From Chryseolinea serpens (GTDB taxonomy: Bacteria; Bacteroidota; Bacteroidia; Cytophagales; Cyclobacteriaceae): a stretch of 64,000 nucleotides of DNA. How positions within the stretch are numbered: position 1 is the stretch's first letter; every line of letters begins with the position of its first letter. Under the pieces are notes generated by a model, which had not been told where the DNA came from, did no database searches, and saw nothing but the letters and a program-made list of their open reading frames with translations. The translations under genes were made by a program, and so were the position numbers. The DNA lies in assembly GCF_900129725.1 (NCBI RefSeq), contig NZ_FQWQ01000001.1:744001-808000 (forward strand). Reading direction: 5' to 3'. Shown one piece after another: positions 52,608 to 61,725 of the stretch.

Positions 52608-52922
52608 CTATTGATAGGTCCCACGATCAATCTGCAACTTCTTTATCATATCGGCGCTAATGGACTCCGCATATACGCCATAGGCATCCACCAGCAGCCC
52701 TTTTGCCCCGGAAGTGGACGAGACCGCATACAGCACGGCGCTGTCGTCGGGGTTGGTCATGCCTTCGAAGCGATGTACTTCATCGACATGAAACTCTTCG
52801 GGCCGGAACTTGACATTCAGGGGTGCACATTCGATCCACTCCGGGTGAAGGTTGAAATCATTGACATACCCCGCCCCTTTCAAGGCGTTGATGGCCTGGG
52901 AAAGTGTTTCGAATGTTTTCAT
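52608..52922 (-). CDS. Small Bacteroidota protein of the so-called phosphoribosylpyrophosphate synthetase type
   Basis: 104 aa. The pattern MKTFETLSQAINALKGAGYVNDF, CAPLNVKFRPEEFHVDE, HRFEGMTNPDDSAVLYAVSS and LLVDAYGVYAESIS matches a family often labelled phosphoribosylpyrophosphate synthetase in Bacteroidota. That label is not supported by its length or motifs, since no PRPP synthase signature is present. The role is therefore unknown. Cytoplasmic, single gene. Confidence 0.85.
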   Translation of the reverse strand: MKTFETLSQAINALKGAGYVNDFNLHPEWIECAPLNVKFRPEEFHVDEVHRFEGMTNPDDSAVLYAVSSTSGAKGLLVDAYGVYAESISADMIKKLQIDRGTYQ

Positions 52923-53040
52923 ATGCGTTAAAGCTATTTATGCCGAGGGGGTTCAAAAATACCCGGATCGCCATCTCCCGGTAGGATTAGTGTAAAGGTA
53001 AGACCATTTTTTGTGGCTTTGCAAAAAATCCATGAACGGC

Positions 53041-54525
53041 TTATCGCGTCTCGGGGAATTTAAAATAGAATTCGCCGATAATGTTAGAGCTATCCCACGT
53101 GTTCTGTTTGTTGGCCGAAAGCCGGAGCACACTTTGACGCACTTCCTTGAAAACCTGCTCGATGGTTAGCCCGGGTTTGCGCATGGCTTTAAGCAGTTCC
53201 TGGGTATACAGTCCATTGCGGCCTGGCCCGTCCGAGGCGATGGACCCCGGGGCGGTGGCATAGGCGATGAACGACCCGCGGGCGCGCCGCATCTCCATGA
53301 GGCCCTGCTCCCCCAGCGAGCGGCTCAAGGCGGGAAATGGGTTGTTGCGGCAAGCATCCAGGATCACGATGTTCATCCGGGAGTTGGAGCGTTCCATGTT
53401 GGTCAGGACCATGCGCTGGACGGGAAAGCAATAGCGGGCGATATCGTCCTCGAACTCTATCATGGCATCGATGGGCACCAGGTAGTTTTCGTCGTCGCGC
53501 TGCAGACCGTGACCGGCATAGTAGAACAACGACACGGTTTTGTCGCGGTCGCCGGCGTCTACCTTCTCTTTGAACCGGAGCATGGCGGCACGCATTTGTC
53601 CATAGGTGGCATTGGTGAGTAATTGCACCTCGAAGTTGGAGTTCTGCAGCTCCTTGGCGAAATCGGTTGCGTCGTTCACGGGATTTTTCAAAACGCCGAT
53701 GCTCTTGGGATAATTGCCGTTGCCGATCACGAGCGCATACCGTTTTTCATCTTTGTAAAAATCGGCGATCGAGGGTGTTGCCACTACCGGGGGTGGCACC
53801 ACCACTTTTTCCTGGGTCACCTGGGGTGTGACAGGGGGTAGTGCGGCTTCGTCCTTTTTCGCCACCACGGGTTCTTTTTTTACAGACTCGTCCTTTTTAA
53901 CCCCAGCGTCTTTCTTCACCCCCGCGGTATTGGTCGTTTGATTGGCGGCTACTCCACCCTCCGCGGTGTTCCGGCCCGCAACACTTTGCTTGTCCAGTTT
54001 CTCCAGGTCGCGCCGGATGTCGGCGTTGTTGGGTTGCAGGGCGGCCCCGCTCCTGAGATCGGCAATGGCCAACGGAATTTGCCCAAGCTTGGTGTACATC
54101 TGGCTGCGTTCGTAGAGCAACTTCGCTTTCGTTTCGGCATTGGCATCCAACTCGCGGAGCGCACTCGTGTAGGCACCCACGGCCTCTTTGGTGTCGCCGG
54201 TCTTGTCGCAGCTTTTGGCCACAAACCAATAGATGTTGCCTTTATTGGGATGGTCGAGCAAAACAGCCTCCTCAAAATCGGCGATGGCGTTTTTGAAATC
54301 GTTGGTCTTATAGTAAGAAAGCGCGCGCAGGTAATACACCTCGCCATCCATCGACTTGTCGCGGGTGGACTTGCCAAGGTATTCCGAAAAATTCTTGATG
54401 GCGTCGGCATATTGGCCTGACGTGTAGCTGTCGTGGCCTTTCTCGTAGAGCTTGAATTGGGCCGAAGCAGGGTGCATCAGCCCCAGCGTTAGAAATAAAA
54501 TGATGGTGAGTCTCCCGGTTTTCAT
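53041..54525 (-). CDS. Secreted TPR-caspase (peptidase C14) protein, copy A
   Basis: 494 aa with a signal peptide (MKTGRLTIILFLTLGLMHPASAQ). TPR repeats fill about 25-175 (YTSGQYADAIKNFSEYLGKS, YKTNDFKNAIADFEEAVLL). A low-complexity linker of Lys, Val, Pro and Thr follows. The caspase domain starts at KRYALVIGNGNYPKS (260); catalytic His339 (YYAGHG) and Cys392 (LDACRNN) are intact. As a secreted protein it acts in the periplasm or outside. Its paralogue at 55544 shares the layout, with a beta-barrel protein between them. Confidence 0.92.
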   Translation of the reverse strand: MKTGRLTIILFLTLGLMHPASAQFKLYEKGHDSYTSGQYADAIKNFSEYLGKSTRDKSMDGEVYYLRALSYYKTNDFKNAIADFEEAVLLDHPNKGNIYWFVAKSCDKTGDTKEAVGAYTSALRELDANAETKAKLLYERSQMYTKLGQIPLAIADLRSGAALQPNNADIRRDLEKLDKQSVAGRNTAEGGVAANQTTNTAGVKKDAGVKKDESVKKEPVVAKKDEAALPPVTPQVTQEKVVVPPPVVATPSIADFYKDEKRYALVIGNGNYPKSIGVLKNPVNDATDFAKELQNSNFEVQLLTNATYGQMRAAMLRFKEKVDAGDRDKTVSLFYYAGHGLQRDDENYLVPIDAMIEFEDDIARYCFPVQRMVLTNMERSNSRMNIVILDACRNNPFPALSRSLGEQGLMEMRRARGSFIAYATAPGSIASDGPGRNGLYTQELLKAMRKPGLTIEQVFKEVRQSVLRLSANKQNTWDSSNIIGEFYFKFPETR

Positions 54526-54555
54526 CGCGCGTCACATTTCACGTATCCTTCGATC

Positions 54556-55470
54556 TCAGAAATTATAAGAGGCCCCGAGCTGTACGTTGATCGACGGAAA
54601 TCCTTTGTTGACCATTGGGAATTTTTCGTCCCCGTAAGCTGTGGTCGTTTTGGCATACGATTGTGTACTGACAAACGACACCGGAAACGTATAGCCAAAC
54701 GCAGCCTGCAAAAAAAACGAAAACGACTTGGTGGGCATCACCTCTATCCCCGGGCCGATAAAGACGCCACCGGTTACTTTCGTTTCCGATTTCAAAGCAT
54801 CATAATTTTCCGGTCCCCATTTGCTGTTGTACCCATCGGGGTACCAGGTGTTGTCGCCAAGATTGTAGTACAGGATATCGTCCGCCGTGCTTGCGGTGTT
54901 TTGATTGTCTTCGTAGATCTCATAGGTATAACGTTTATCGGAACCATGCACCGCTTTGCGCGAGGATATACTGACAAAGGGTTTCACAAAACCATAGGCT
55001 GAGATCTTTGTGTTGTCCTTCACCGGGATGAAATTCAATTTCACATTCACCGATAGCGACGTAAGGCTGAGGTCGCCGCCTTCCAGGTTGAGCACGTAGC
55101 CGTAGTCGTATGAAAGCGAAGGAAATGCGTACTTGGTGCGCCATCCGTTAGGGTCGCCGTTACCAATGTAGGCATCACCGCTTTTTGCTGTGGTCACCTC
55201 CGGATCGTACATAAAACTTTGATAGGAAACCGAGGGGCCGACGGAGAGGACGCGGTTCAATCTTTTCAGAAAACCCAGCTCGACGTTGAACCCTGTGCTG
55301 TAATCACCGATGTTTTTCCCCAGGGTGAAAGAGGGGCCGAAATTGAGAAAGATACCTTTGCTTTTGTCGATCCGTTCACGTTTTACAATGGCACCTTCAT
55401 CCTGGGCCGAAAGAGAAAGCGCGCATCCTGCCAAAAGGCATGTGCACACGAATCTACTTGCATGATTCAT
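54556..55470 (-). CDS. Outer membrane beta-barrel protein
   Basis: 304 aa with a signal peptide (to SLSAQ). About twelve amphipathic strands (GIFLNFGPSFTLGKN, FNVELGFLKRLNRVLSVGPS, LTSLSVNVKLNFIPV) and a C-terminal strand ending in Phe (NVQLGASYNF) identify a barrel. It has no TonB features. It lies between two secreted caspases with 30 and 73 bases of spacing, so the three genes may form one operon and function together at the outer membrane (inference). Confidence 0.85.
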   Translation of the reverse strand: MNHASRFVCTCLLAGCALSLSAQDEGAIVKRERIDKSKGIFLNFGPSFTLGKNIGDYSTGFNVELGFLKRLNRVLSVGPSVSYQSFMYDPEVTTAKSGDAYIGNGDPNGWRTKYAFPSLSYDYGYVLNLEGGDLSLTSLSVNVKLNFIPVKDNTKISAYGFVKPFVSISSRKAVHGSDKRYTYEIYEDNQNTASTADDILYYNLGDNTWYPDGYNSKWGPENYDALKSETKVTGGVFIGPGIEVMPTKSFSFFLQAAFGYTFPVSFVSTQSYAKTTTAYGDEKFPMVNKGFPSINVQLGASYNF

Positions 55471-55543
55471 ACAGAGGGGGTTTTGATTAAAGCAAACTAT
55501 ATACGCGCACTGCTATACGCCCGCGGGCTCCTACAACTCCGGC

Positions 55544-56971
55544 TTATTGCAGCTTGAAATAAAATTCTCCAATGATATTCGAACTGTCCCACGTGTACTG
55601 CTTGTCGCCCGACAGGCGGAGCACATTCATGCGCACGTCCTTAAACACTTGCTCGATGGTGAGGCTCGGTTTCTTCAGGGCTTTCAGAAGCTCCTGCGTG
55701 TAGAGGCCGTTGCGGCCGTCGCCATCGGAGGCCACGGAGCCTGGCGCCGTGGCGTAGGCTATGAACGAGCCACGGGCCCGCTTCATTTCGCCCAGGCCCG
55801 AGCCAATGGATCGCGAAGTGGCGGGGAACGGGTTGTTGCGACAGGCATCCAGGATCACGATGTTCATGCGCGAGTTGGAGCGCTCCATGTTGGCCAGCAC
55901 CATGCGTTGCACAGGGAAACACATGCGGGCGATGTCGTCCTCAAATTTCACATCGGCGTCGATTGGCACCAGGTAGTTCTCGTCCTGGTATTGCACGCCA
56001 TGGCCGGCGTAGTAGAACAAGCCTACCGTTTGATCGCGCGGTCCGTTGGTGAGCTTTTCATGAAACTTGCGCATCGCCTCGCGCAATTGCACGTAGGTGG
56101 CGTTGGTCAGCAGTTGCACCTCAAAATTTGACCGTCTCAATTCAGTCGCCACATCGGTGGCGTCGTTCACGGGGTTCTTGAGGATGCCGATGTCTTTGTT
56201 ATAGTTGCTGTTGCCGATCACCAGCGCATAGCGTTTTTCATCTTTATACGTGGCCGCGATGGCCGACACTACTTCCGCATTGGCCGCGGGCTGATAGGGC
56301 TGGGTCGCCGGCTGTGAGACAGGCTGCGCGGCTTGCTGCTGGCCTTTTACCGCGGGTGTCTCTGTCTTTTTGTTTTGCGCATTGTTCTTCACGATCACCT
56401 GCGTTTTGCGGTCCTCGCCAGCGTTACGGGATGATGCGGGGGTACTGGCCAGCGTGGTGCCGGCCACTTCGGGGTTGGAAGGATCCAGCAGCTTGGCCTG
56501 GGCCAGGTCCTGGTCGGCGCCTGCCTTGTCGCCGTTGCGGGCCAGGAATTGGGCTCGGTCGGCCAGGATGCGGGCGGTGGTCTTTTTGTTGTTTTGGGCA
56601 GCGTCGAGGGCGTCTTTGTAGAGGGATATGGCCTCTGTTTTCTTGCCGAGTTTATCGGAGCAGCGGGCTTTATACCAGTAAATTACGCCTTTATTATAGG
56701 GGTTGAGCGTGAGGCAGTGGTCCAGGTCGCTCAGCGACTCACTGTATTTGTCGACGTGGAAATAAGATTGGCCGCGATAGAAATAGAGGTCCTCGTCGAA
56801 GCGTTTATCGTGGGAAGGCTTTGCGAGCAGGGCGGAAAATTTGTCGATCACCTCCTGGTATTCCTTGTTGCGGAATTGGGCCACCCCGGCATCAAATTCT
56901 TTGGAGTCCTGGGCCTGGCACAGGGTGACGGCCCATATGAAAACACACAGACTAGACAAGATCTGTTTCAT
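55544..56971 (-). CDS. Secreted TPR-caspase (peptidase C14) protein, copy B
   Basis: 475 aa with a signal peptide (to LCQA). TPR repeats (about 25-170) are followed by a Gln, Pro and Thr-rich linker, then the caspase domain from KRYALVIGNSNYNKD (246) with His324 (YYAGHG) and Cys377 (LDACRNN). In the caspase domain it is nearly identical to copy A in long blocks (NMERSNSRMNIVILDACRNN, RGSFIAYATAPGS), while repeats and linker have diverged, consistent with duplication. Likely first gene of the unit. Confidence 0.92.
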   Translation of the reverse strand: MKQILSSLCVFIWAVTLCQAQDSKEFDAGVAQFRNKEYQEVIDKFSALLAKPSHDKRFDEDLYFYRGQSYFHVDKYSESLSDLDHCLTLNPYNKGVIYWYKARCSDKLGKKTEAISLYKDALDAAQNNKKTTARILADRAQFLARNGDKAGADQDLAQAKLLDPSNPEVAGTTLASTPASSRNAGEDRKTQVIVKNNAQNKKTETPAVKGQQQAAQPVSQPATQPYQPAANAEVVSAIAATYKDEKRYALVIGNSNYNKDIGILKNPVNDATDVATELRRSNFEVQLLTNATYVQLREAMRKFHEKLTNGPRDQTVGLFYYAGHGVQYQDENYLVPIDADVKFEDDIARMCFPVQRMVLANMERSNSRMNIVILDACRNNPFPATSRSIGSGLGEMKRARGSFIAYATAPGSVASDGDGRNGLYTQELLKALKKPSLTIEQVFKDVRMNVLRLSGDKQYTWDSSNIIGEFYFKLQ

Positions 56972-57089
56972 ACGATCAATAGTAGGTTATATCAAAGGTA
57001 GTTATACGGCAAAAATTAATGAACCGTTTCTCAAAAGAGTTATCGCACCCGTAATGCAAAAAGTGGTATTTTTAGGCGATTTGGAATCC

Positions 57090-57263
57090 ATGAGAAGACT
57101 ATTCCTACTTTTTTTCGTCACACTCACCCTTTGTATGTCTGCCTGCAGCCCCAAGTCCGGATCAACCACTTCCGTGGTAAAGCCCAAATATCACCACCGT
57201 TGGTACGACCGTAAAAAGGACCGCCATACCAAGCGCACCAAAACCATTAGAATGAAAAGTTAG
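57090..57263 (+). CDS. Small basic lipoprotein (57 aa)
   Basis: From the ATG at 57090: MRRLFLLFFVTLTLCMSAC, a lipobox with Cys19, then SPKSGSTTSVVKPKYHHRW and a tail of Asp, Lys, Arg and His. The chain is very basic after the lipid site and could contact the wall or nucleic acid. An open frame continues upstream to 56841 but lacks coding support. It is divergent from the caspase module and followed by dispersed repeats. Confidence 0.7.
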   Translation: MRRLFLLFFVTLTLCMSACSPKSGSTTSVVKPKYHHRWYDRKKDRHTKRTKTIRMKS

Positions 57264-57265
57264 CC

Positions 57266-57380
57266 CTCCTTCGCTAAAGCTTCGGCGGGCAAAGCCCCCT
57301 AATCGCTAAAGCTTCGGCGGGCAAAGCCCTCACCGTTAAGGCTTCGGAGAACCGCCGGCTTCGTTAAAGTGGCGAGGAGT
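57266..57380 (+). repeat. Dispersed short repeat, copies 3 and 4 with inverted tail
   Basis: CTCCTTCGCTAAAGCTTCGG (57266-) continues GCGGGCAAAGCCCC; a second copy starts at 57303 (TCGCTAAAGCTTCGGCGGGC). A degenerate inverted form lies at 57345-57380 (CCGCCGGCTTCGTTAAAG). The block fills the gap between the lipoprotein and the TetR gene and can fold into a long imperfect hairpin. Confidence 0.75.
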
Positions 57381-57386
57381 TAAAAA

Positions 57387-58016
57387 TCACGCAATTCCCT
57401 TCATCAAAAGGTCCACATTCTTCCGAAAAAACGGCTTTAGCGGACTCTGCTGCCCCAGGTGCGCCATTACGATGCCCCCGATGAATACAGACATGATGAG
57501 ATTGGTGATCTCGCGGGTGTGAATAAATTTGGTGATCTCCTTCCGGAAAATGGCCTCCAGCGTAAATTTCTCAAACATCTGGTCGGTCGACATGATCTCG
57601 ACGGAAGTGATATTGGTGATCTCCGGGAAAAGCAGCTTCTTTTCTTCCGGCTTCACGGGAAAGGGTTTGGGTGGGCGTTTGAAATCCGACAGGTATCCCA
57701 TCAGGCTCAGCCAAAGACCGGGGTGTTCTTCGCAGCCTTCACTCAGTTTATCAAATAGGTAATAGATCCCTACCAAGCCTTCCTTGGGTTTCTGGGCCAG
57801 CTCCACTGAACGGGTGAGGCACCAAACGCGGAAATAGTATAAGAGGATATCTTCCTTTTGAGGGAAGTATTTGAACAAGGTAACTTTTGAGATCTTCACC
57901 TTCGCACAAATATCTTCCACATACAAATCGTCAAATGATTTTCTGCCTATTAATCTCAAGGTGTGGTCAAGCACGTGCACCTTCAATCGAGCGGCCTTTT
58001 CTTTTCGCAGGCTCAT
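57387..58016 (-). CDS. TetR-family transcriptional regulator
   Basis: 209 aa. An N-terminal helix-turn-helix (residues about 15-60: HTLRLIGRKSFDDLYVEDICAK, VKISKVTLFKYFPQKEDILLYYF) is the TetR DNA-binding region; the C-terminal ligand domain is helical with Cys in WCLTRS. It is divergent from the gamma-glutamyltransferase with 75 bases between, so it may regulate that gene, itself or both. The intergenic region holds ATAAGTTT/ATAAAGTTT direct repeats. Confidence 0.9.
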   Translation of the reverse strand: MSLRKEKAARLKVHVLDHTLRLIGRKSFDDLYVEDICAKVKISKVTLFKYFPQKEDILLYYFRVWCLTRSVELAQKPKEGLVGIYYLFDKLSEGCEEHPGLWLSLMGYLSDFKRPPKPFPVKPEEKKLLFPEITNITSVEIMSTDQMFEKFTLEAIFRKEITKFIHTREITNLIMSVFIGGIVMAHLGQQSPLKPFFRKNVDLLMKGIA

Positions 58017-58091
58017 GTACTATGCTTAATAAGTTTTTTATAAAGTTTCTCTGGAATTAATACTTTTATAACGACTAAACCAATAGCCCCA

Positions 58092-59783
58092 ATGATGAAT
58101 CGCGTATTTCCGCTTTTACTTGCCATAACACTGGTTGCCTGTAATCCGGCAACTCGAAAGGAAAGCATAAACGGACGCGTCACCGACTCCGCTATGGTGG
58201 TCTGTGCTCACCCTTTGGCGGCCCAAATCGGCACCGCTATTTTGCGCAAGGGCGGCCATGCCGTTGACGCCGCCATTGCTACCCAACTTGCGCTGGCCGT
58301 GGTCTACCCTGCTGCCGGCAACCTGGGCGGTGGCGGCTTCTTGTTGCTACGCGAACACGACGGCGCGTTGGCTGCACTCGACTATCGCGAAATGGCGCCC
58401 GGCTCGGCAGCCACCACCATGTACCTGGACGAGAGTGGCAACATCATCAATGGCCTTAGCTCGAAAGGACACCGCTCGCACGGCGTGCCTGGAACGGTTG
58501 CCGGTCTCATCGCCGCGCATGCCAAATACGGCAAGCTCCCCTGGAAAGAACTGGTCGAACCTGCGATTGCTCTTGCGTTGAATGGGTTTGTCCTCACCCC
58601 AAAAGAAGCGCACGGTCTGAACTCCATCCAACAGGACTTAAAGGAAAACAACTCCAGACCTCCTTTGTTTTTTCTGAAGGACAACTGGCAGGCTGGCGAC
58701 AGCCTGGTCCTCACGGACCTGGGCCACACCCTGGAACGCATCCGCGACCTTGGCGCAGCCGGTTTCTATGAAGGCCCCACGGCCGACAGCATCGTGGCCG
58801 AAATGAAACGCGGTGGCGGCCTCATCACACACGACGACCTGAAAGGCTACAAGGCCATCTGGCGCACGCCCCTCACGGGGACGTATAAAGACTACAAGAT
58901 CATCTCTATGCCACCGCCGTCCAGCGGTGGGGTGGCATTGTTGCAACTCCTCAAATCGGTGGAGCCCTACCCCATCAACGACTGGGGGCATAACACGGCT
59001 AAGACGATCCACCTGATGACCGAAGCAGAACGACGTGCCTATGCGGATCGCTCCGTATACCTGGGCGACCCGGATTTCTACAACGTGCCTGTGGGCCGGC
59101 TTACCGACAAACTCTACATCGATCAGCGCATGCGCGACTACGATCCCGAACATGCCACACCCAGCGGCAAAATAAAAGAAGGCATGATCGCTACGGTAGA
59201 ATCCGAGCAGACCACGCACCTTTCCATCGTCGATGCACAGGGCAATGCGGTGTCGGTAACGACCACGCTCAACGACAGCTATGGCTCTAAAGTGGTGGTC
59301 GGCGGTGCAGGCTTTCTGCTCAACGATGAGATGGACGACTTCAGCATCAAACCGGGCGTGCCCAACATGTATGGTGCCATCGGCGGCGAAGCCAACAAGA
59401 TCGAGCCTGGCAAACGCATGCTTAGCTCCATGACACCCACTATCGTTGAAAAAGATGGAAAACTTTTCATGGTCGTCGGCACACCCGGTGGCACAACGAT
59501 CATCACCTCAGTCTTTCAAATCATTGTCGACGTGCTCGACCATCGCATGACCATGCAGGAAGCCGTGGCCGCCAAGCGGTTCCACAGTCAATGGCTCCCC
59601 GACACCATCTCGATCGAACGCAATGCCATGCTTTCGGACGACAGTCTTACCTTGGTAAAGATGGGCCACTTTTTCCGGGGGCGTGGCGGAATCGGCCGTG
59701 TAGATGCCATCCTGGTACTCCCCAATGGTAAACTCGAAGGCGGCGCGGACCCCCGCGGCGACGACACCGCCGATGGGTACTGA
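58092..59783 (+). CDS. ggt: Gamma-glutamyltransferase, lipoprotein
   Basis: 563 aa. Lipobox Cys17 (AITLVACNP) anchors it to the outer or inner membrane. The large-subunit domain shows [26 protein letters not shown] and GVPGTVAGL; autoprocessing occurs before Thr374 in [10 protein letters not shown], which becomes the nucleophile of the small subunit. [11 protein letters not shown] and [12 protein letters not shown] are conserved. It breaks down glutathione and gamma-glutamyl compounds in the periplasm. A TetR gene is divergent to it. Confidence 0.95.
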   Translation: MMNRVFPLLLAITLVACNPATRKESINGRVTDSAMVVCAHPLAAQIGTAILRKGGHAVDAAIATQLALAVVYPAAGNLGGGGFLLLREHDGALAALDYREMAPGSAATTMYLDESGNIINGLSSKGHRSHGVPGTVAGLIAAHAKYGKLPWKELVEPAIALALNGFVLTPKEAHGLNSIQQDLKENNSRPPLFFLKDNWQAGDSLVLTDLGHTLERIRDLGAAGFYEGPTADSIVAEMKRGGGLITHDDLKGYKAIWRTPLTGTYKDYKIISMPPPSSGGVALLQLLKSVEPYPINDWGHNTAKTIHLMTEAERRAYADRSVYLGDPDFYNVPVGRLTDKLYIDQRMRDYDPEHATPSGKIKEGMIATVESEQTTHLSIVDAQGNAVSVTTTLNDSYGSKVVVGGAGFLLNDEMDDFSIKPGVPNMYGAIGGEANKIEPGKRMLSSMTPTIVEKDGKLFMVVGTPGGTTIITSVFQIIVDVLDHRMTMQEAVAAKRFHSQWLPDTISIERNAMLSDDSLTLVKMGHFFRGRGGIGRVDAILVLPNGKLEGGADPRGDDTADGY

Positions 59784-59932
59784 GTCATTCAGGGGGCGAT
59801 GAGCGAAGTTGGTCCGGGAGAGACGGCCCTCGGGGCACCCCGGAAGTACATCCCCTTTGTTTCCCGTATTTTTACCCACGCAATCCACTGTCCGGATGAC
59901 CGTGATTTGATCATACTTTTAAAGCAAACGCC

Positions 59933-60973
59933 TTGCTAAAACGGAGACTCGATTGGCTGCTGCAGAACCGCATTTTACAACACCTCTTATTCTGGGTTTG
60001 TCATGTGGTCTTTTACGCTGTGTTGTACGGTAGCTTTGCCGATACGTACAAACAGAATTTTATTGAAGAACTGGAGTATCTGCCGGTAAAGATCATCTTC
60101 ACCTATTTCACATTGTACTTCCTGCTGCCGCGTTATTTGCTGCCGGGAAAATACGGGATGTTCTTTATCTGGCTTGTCGGCTCTTCTTTCCTCGCAGGGA
60201 TCGTTCAGCGGTATGTCGCGTTCAACTTTGACTATCCATATTATTACCCGGAAGCGCTCAACGATCCGTTCTTTTATTTTGCCAAGATCGTGAAGATGGT
60301 GGCGTCGATCTACCCGGTCACATTTTTTGCCGTGGCCATCAAGCTGCTAAAATATTGGTATGCCAACCAACAGGCACAGCAAATTCTGACGAAGGAGAAA
60401 CTGGAAGCGGAGTTGAAATTTTTGAAGACACAGATCCATCCGCATTTCCTGTTCAACACGCTCAATAATCTTTATGCACTGACGTTGAAAAAATCGGACA
60501 AGGCGCCCGATACCGTGTTGAAACTTTCGGAGTTGATCAACTACATGCTGTATGAGTGCACCAGCGAACACGTGCTGCTCAGCAAAGAACTCAAGTTCAT
60601 TCACAACTACATCCACATTGAACAAATGCGGCACGGCGACAAACTGGATATCGACGTGCGGGTGAACGGCGAATTGAACGACCGCAAGATCGCGCCGCTC
60701 ATTTTGTTGCCGTTCGTGGAGAACAGTTTTAAACACGGCGCAAGCGAGGAGTTGCAACACGCGTGGGTGAAGATCAGTGTCGACATTCAGCCGACGGTCA
60801 CCGTCATCAAAGTGGAGAACAACAAGGCGTCCCTGAACGGTGTGGCACGCAAGCCCGGCATCGGCATCCAGAATGTCCGCCGGAGGCTGGACCTGCTTTA
60901 TCCGGGGCTTCATGATCTGAAAATTATCAATGGCGAGGAAACTTTCCTGGTCATTCTCACGATTCAGCAATAA
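59933..60973 (+). CDS. LytS-like sensor histidine kinase
   Basis: 346 aa. Translation probably starts at TTG 59933 (MLKRRLDWLL): an in-frame stop lies 30 bases upstream and no ATG comes before residue 76. Four to five membrane helices fill residues 15-140. The His_kinase domain has the phospho-acceptor His171 in QIHPHFLFNTLNNL and a C-terminal ATPase domain with LPFVENSFKHGAS and GIGIQNVRRRLDLLY. It acts on the LytTR regulator, which begins 11 bases after its stop. Confidence 0.93.
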   Translation: MLKRRLDWLLQNRILQHLLFWVCHVVFYAVLYGSFADTYKQNFIEELEYLPVKIIFTYFTLYFLLPRYLLPGKYGMFFIWLVGSSFLAGIVQRYVAFNFDYPYYYPEALNDPFFYFAKIVKMVASIYPVTFFAVAIKLLKYWYANQQAQQILTKEKLEAELKFLKTQIHPHFLFNTLNNLYALTLKKSDKAPDTVLKLSELINYMLYECTSEHVLLSKELKFIHNYIHIEQMRHGDKLDIDVRVNGELNDRKIAPLILLPFVENSFKHGASEELQHAWVKISVDIQPTVTVIKVENNKASLNGVARKPGIGIQNVRRRLDLLYPGLHDLKIINGEETFLVILTIQQ

Positions 60974-60984
60974 ACCCGAATCCT

Positions 60985-61695
60985 ATGCCCGTGAAATGCA
61001 TTATAGTAGACGACGAGCCCCTGGCCATAGAGATCATCGAATCGTATGTGGCCAAAGTGGAACAATTGGAGCTGGCCGGCACATTTCGAAACGCCATTGC
61101 CGCCTTTGCGTTCCTGCAACAAAACACGGTGGACCTCATCTTCCTGGACATCCAGATGCCGAAACTTTCGGGGATCGAGTTCCTGCGAACCCTGAAAGAC
61201 CCACCCCGGGTGATCTTCACCACGGCCTATCGCGACTACGCCATCGAAGGGTTTGAGTTGGAAGTGGTGGATTACCTGCTGAAGCCTATCCCCTTCGACC
61301 GGTTTCTGAAAGCCGTGGCAAAATTCATGCACCAACCCACCGCGCTCCCGGTCATACCCAAAACAGACACCCTCACCGACGATCATGTCTATTTCAAAGT
61401 GGATAAGAAAATGATCAAGACGCGGATGGCCGATGTACTCTATATTGAAAGCATCAAGGATTACGTCAAAGTGAAAACGGCCGACAAGGAGATCATCACC
61501 CAGCAAAAGATCGGCTACCTCGAGGAAAGTTTGCCCCGTAACCAGTTCCTTCGCATCCACCGCTCGTTCATTATCAACATCGATAAGATCGACGCCTATT
61601 CGGCGGTTGGCGTGGAGATCGGCAAACACACCATTCCCATCGGTCGGAACTATAAGAACGATGTGATGAAAGTGTTAACAAAAAATGTCTTCTGA
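60985..61695 (+). CDS. LytTR-family response regulator
   Basis: 236 aa. The receiver domain has the acid pair DDE (9-11), phospho-acceptor Asp55 (FLDIQMP) and Lys in LLKPIPF. A LytTR DNA-binding domain (about 130-236: FKVDKKMIKTRMADVLYIES, LRIHRSFIINIDKID) follows. It pairs with the LytS-like kinase directly upstream, forming a complete two-component system that usually controls cell-wall, surface or secretion genes. Targets are not visible here. Confidence 0.95.
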   Translation: MPVKCIIVDDEPLAIEIIESYVAKVEQLELAGTFRNAIAAFAFLQQNTVDLIFLDIQMPKLSGIEFLRTLKDPPRVIFTTAYRDYAIEGFELEVVDYLLKPIPFDRFLKAVAKFMHQPTALPVIPKTDTLTDDHVYFKVDKKMIKTRMADVLYIESIKDYVKVKTADKEIITQQKIGYLEESLPRNQFLRIHRSFIINIDKIDAYSAVGVEIGKHTIPIGRNYKNDVMKVLTKNVF

Positions 61696-61725
61696 AAGAA
61701 AGTCCCGGCCTGAATGTTCACGGGT

